From contig PLRZ01000125.1 in NCBI GenBank assembly GCA_003164075.1, forward strand, positions 1 to 7,443: DNA of 7,443 bases. Direction: 5' to 3'. The position numbers were made by a program, and so were the translations under genes. Below, piece after piece: positions 5,668 to 7,443 of this stretch (its first letter is position 1; every line of letters begins with the position of its first letter). The notes under the pieces were generated by a model that saw nothing but the letters and a program-made list of their open reading frames with translations, ran no database searches and had not been told where the DNA came from. The stretch is from Bryobacterales bacterium (GTDB taxonomy: Bacteria; Acidobacteriota; Terriglobia; Bryobacterales; Bryobacteraceae).

Positions 5668-7443
5668 TCAGTGAATAATTACGTTTCCTCCAATTTTGCC
5701 GTTGCCGCCGATCGCGCTTGCGCCTCCGGCGGCAAACCCGGCCGATACCACTACTGTGCCACTCGTGCTATCGAACGCCACCGAGTTGTCTCCGGCAGCT
5801 ACAGCCCCGCTGAAGACGGTAGACCCGTTGACCTTCACTGTATAATTTCCCGTCGTCACTCCCCCGATGAGGTACTGCGCAATCCCCGTGTGAGTCGTAG
5901 TGAAGCTGCTCATCATGGAATGGGTTGTCCCGCCGATGGCGCCCACGAATACCGCGCAAGATACGGCCCCGCACACCTGCGCCCCAGTCCAGTTGGCGTC
6001 CGGGTTTAACGCTGTCGTGCTAAACGTGGCGTCCGTCAAGGACTGCATGACCTTGTGCTCGATGAGCGCCGTCATACCCGTCACACTCGCACCTACCGAC
6101 GAACCCCCTGCAATGGTCACGCGGTCTGTCCATCCGTTACCGCCGCTGTAGGTGTTCAATGGGCTGTTGGTGCATTGCGGTGCGTTCCCAGACCCTGGAC
6201 AGTCCCAGTTCAGCGTGATCGCGCCGGGAGAATCTACATGCGTTATGACACCGTTGATTTCCGCTGGTGTCCCTCCCCCTTGTTCGACAGACTTGATAAT
6301 CCGGTTCGTATTGAGCGCAGATGGACAAGAGACTTGAGACCCCGAGGAGTTAATGCAGGTGGTCGATCCAGTGACCTTACCTCCGGAAATCGTCTGACCT
6401 GTCTGATTGTAATGGATATGCGTGGCCACTTGGGTTGAGCTGCTGGAAATATCTACAAGGTCGAACACAAACTCATCCTTACCCCATTCTTTAAAGTGCG
6501 CAGCACAGCGATTTACATAGCTAATCGTGATCCCCAGGTTGGAAGTGTTATACTCTGGGGCCAAATTGGTGCATACGTAAGCGTATCGGCTCTGGGCATC
6601 CCCGTACTGCGTACTCCACGAGCCTGAGTTTGCAGTGCCTCCCCACGCCGTGATCTGGATTTTGCCCACGTTGGCCGTGCTCCCCAGACCAGATAGAAAC
6701 TCGTTGTCCCACCTTGACTGTGCCCCACCGAACTGCGGAGTATCCCCGATAATGCTGGAATCCGTAACCCACATAGAGCCTGGAGGATTCGTGTCAGGAG
6801 CAAGCAGCCAACCGTTCTTGTACAGACGCAACGAGCCATTAGGGGCATCGTAGTCTGTTGTAAACGTCCGCGCATCGAAGAAAAGAACAGAGTCGAATGA
6901 GGATGTCCACCCGGTGCGCGAGATCATCGCATCGCCAATAAACTGCGAGCACGGCCATCCAGTCAACGACGCGCATCTTGCGCTGCTACTGGTCGTCCAC
7001 GCATATTGATGCGGTTGAGTCGTGTAATCAACGTCCCCGACGCGGGGGTCGTTGTGCAGGAATGCCAGTCCGACGCGATCGCCTTCAACCCCGTTTCCGC
7101 CCCAATAATTGGTGGTGCCTCCCAGGCACGTACCAATAGAGACACATGGATCCGTAACGTGCTCCATCCAATTCCGGAGGAACTTGGCATTGTTGCTTTG
7201 CGGGGCTCGAAGTAGGGCGCCGTCAAAGGGGAACCCTTGTGCCAACACGCCACCGGCATCGTAGGCGTAGGCCACACCACCGCCCCAGACGAGAAAGTTT
7301 GGCAGCCCACCCTGCAAATCCGGGTAATACTCGAACATTTTCTGTAGACTTGTGCCCTGCAACCAGGGACCCGTGAGATCCTCATTTGGGAATCCGGGAA
7401 TCGACTGCGAGAGCATCCACGTTTGCAGGTCGAGGCTTCCCGT
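5668..7443 (-). CDS. Large, probably secreted Gly/Ser/Thr-rich protein with distant heparinase II/III-like region; N-terminus outside window
   Basis: At least 591 residues; the frame stays open to the right edge (bases 7417-7443 read T-G-S-L-D-L-Q-T-W before the first Met at 7416), so the start, any signal peptide and the promoter are not visible. Residues below count from that Met. The composition is rich in Gly, Ser, Thr, Asn and Trp with about a dozen Cys and no membrane span, as in exported proteins. ISRTGWTSSFDSVLFF (165-180) followed by DYDAPNGSLRLYKNGWLLAP (188-207) resembles the beta-sandwich entry of heparinase II/III-type polysaccharide lyases ('RsgW..dd..l.f' then 'DH.h.D.nsf.l.r.G.wL'), and HFKEWGKDEFVFDLVD (307-322) resembles a later strand of the same fold. 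The usual His residues are missing there. Residues ~510-555 (GIAQYLIGGVTTGNYTVKVN) look like a small Ig-like module, and the end is Gly-rich (AAGGASAIGGNGKIGG). It may bind or cleave extracellular polysaccharide, but the function is not established. It converges on the operon and has its own regulation. Confidence 0.75.
   Translation of the reverse strand, partial: TGSLDLQTWMLSQSIPGFPNEDLTGPWLQGTSLQKMFEYYPDLQGGLPNFLVWGGGVAYAYDAGGVLAQGFPFDGALLRAPQSNNAKFLRNWMEHVTDPCVSIGTCLGGTTNYWGGNGVEGDRVGLAFLHNDPRVGDVDYTTQPHQYAWTTSSSARCASLTGWPCSQFIGDAMISRTGWTSSFDSVLFFDARTFTTDYDAPNGSLRLYKNGWLLAPDTNPPGSMWVTDSSIIGDTPQFGGAQSRWDNEFLSGLGSTANVGKIQITAWGGTANSGSWSTQYGDAQSRYAYVCTNLAPEYNTSNLGITISYVNRCAAHFKEWGKDEFVFDLVDISSSSTQVATHIHYNQTGQTISGGKVTGSTTCINSSGSQVSCPSALNTNRIIKSVEQGGGTPAEINGVITHVDSPGAITLNWDCPGSGNAPQCTNSPLNTYSGGNGWTDRVTIAGGSSVGASVTGMTALIEHKVMQSLTDATFSTTALNPDANWTGAQVCGAVSCAVFVGAIGGTTHSMMSSFTTTHTGIAQYLIGGVTTGNYTVKVNGSTVFSGAVAAGDNSVAFDSTSGTVVVSAGFAAGGASAIGGNGKIGGNVIIH

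Noticed and set aside
5635..6438. Plus-strand open frames opposite the right-hand gene
   Set aside because: They are short and overlap one another in different frames, show no family motifs, and are antisense to a continuous ~590-codon frame with sensible secreted-protein composition.

Overview
This window reads as a chromosomal surface-polysaccharide locus from a Gram-negative, moderately GC-rich bacterium. A GT9 heptosyltransferase-type enzyme beside a WaaE/KdtX-like GT2 enzyme points to lipopolysaccharide core or another outer-membrane glycan. The protein style of the right-hand gene (Gly/Ser/Thr-rich secreted protein with a short tail module of the form '..TTGNYTVKVNG..') and the form of the MraY/WecA-type protein remind me of Acidobacteriota. 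That is an impression from memory, not a search result, so the phylum is uncertain.

Left and centre (1-5616, + strand): five genes run head to tail with almost no spacing. They are the 3' end of a GT9 glycosyltransferase (1-383), a WaaE-like GT2 glycosyltransferase (386-1147), a full-length NodU/CmcH/TobZ-type carbamoyltransferase (1144-2937), a WbuB/WcaI-like GT4 glycosyltransferase (2945-4189) and a WecA/MraY-type polyprenyl-phosphate sugar-1-phosphate transferase (4189-5616). Junctions are 2 nt apart, 4 nt overlap (ATGA), 7 nt apart and 1 nt overlap (TGATG), so one transcript with translational coupling is likely. Its promoter lies left of the window. Together the genes could start a glycan on a lipid carrier (WecA-like), extend it (GT9, GT2, GT4) and decorate a sugar with a carbamoyl group (NodU-like). 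Whether all act on one glycan is inference.

Right (5668-7443, - strand): one long reading frame, open at the window's right edge, converges on the operon. It encodes a large, Gly/Ser/Thr-rich, probably exported protein. Its central part faintly resembles the beta-sandwich half of heparinase II/III-type polysaccharide lyases, but the histidine-containing motifs expected there look degraded. A small Ig-like/beta module and a Gly-rich end follow. Only 51 nt separate the two convergent units and I see no convincing terminator there.

I found no tRNA, rRNA, CRISPR array, insertion sequence or phage gene. The points most worth a second look are the roughly 140-residue C-terminal extension on the WecA-like protein, the missing EX7E-type motif in the GT4 enzyme, the degenerate heparinase-like protein, and two mutually exclusive hairpins at the end of the carbamoyltransferase gene. 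I see no clearly new biological system.
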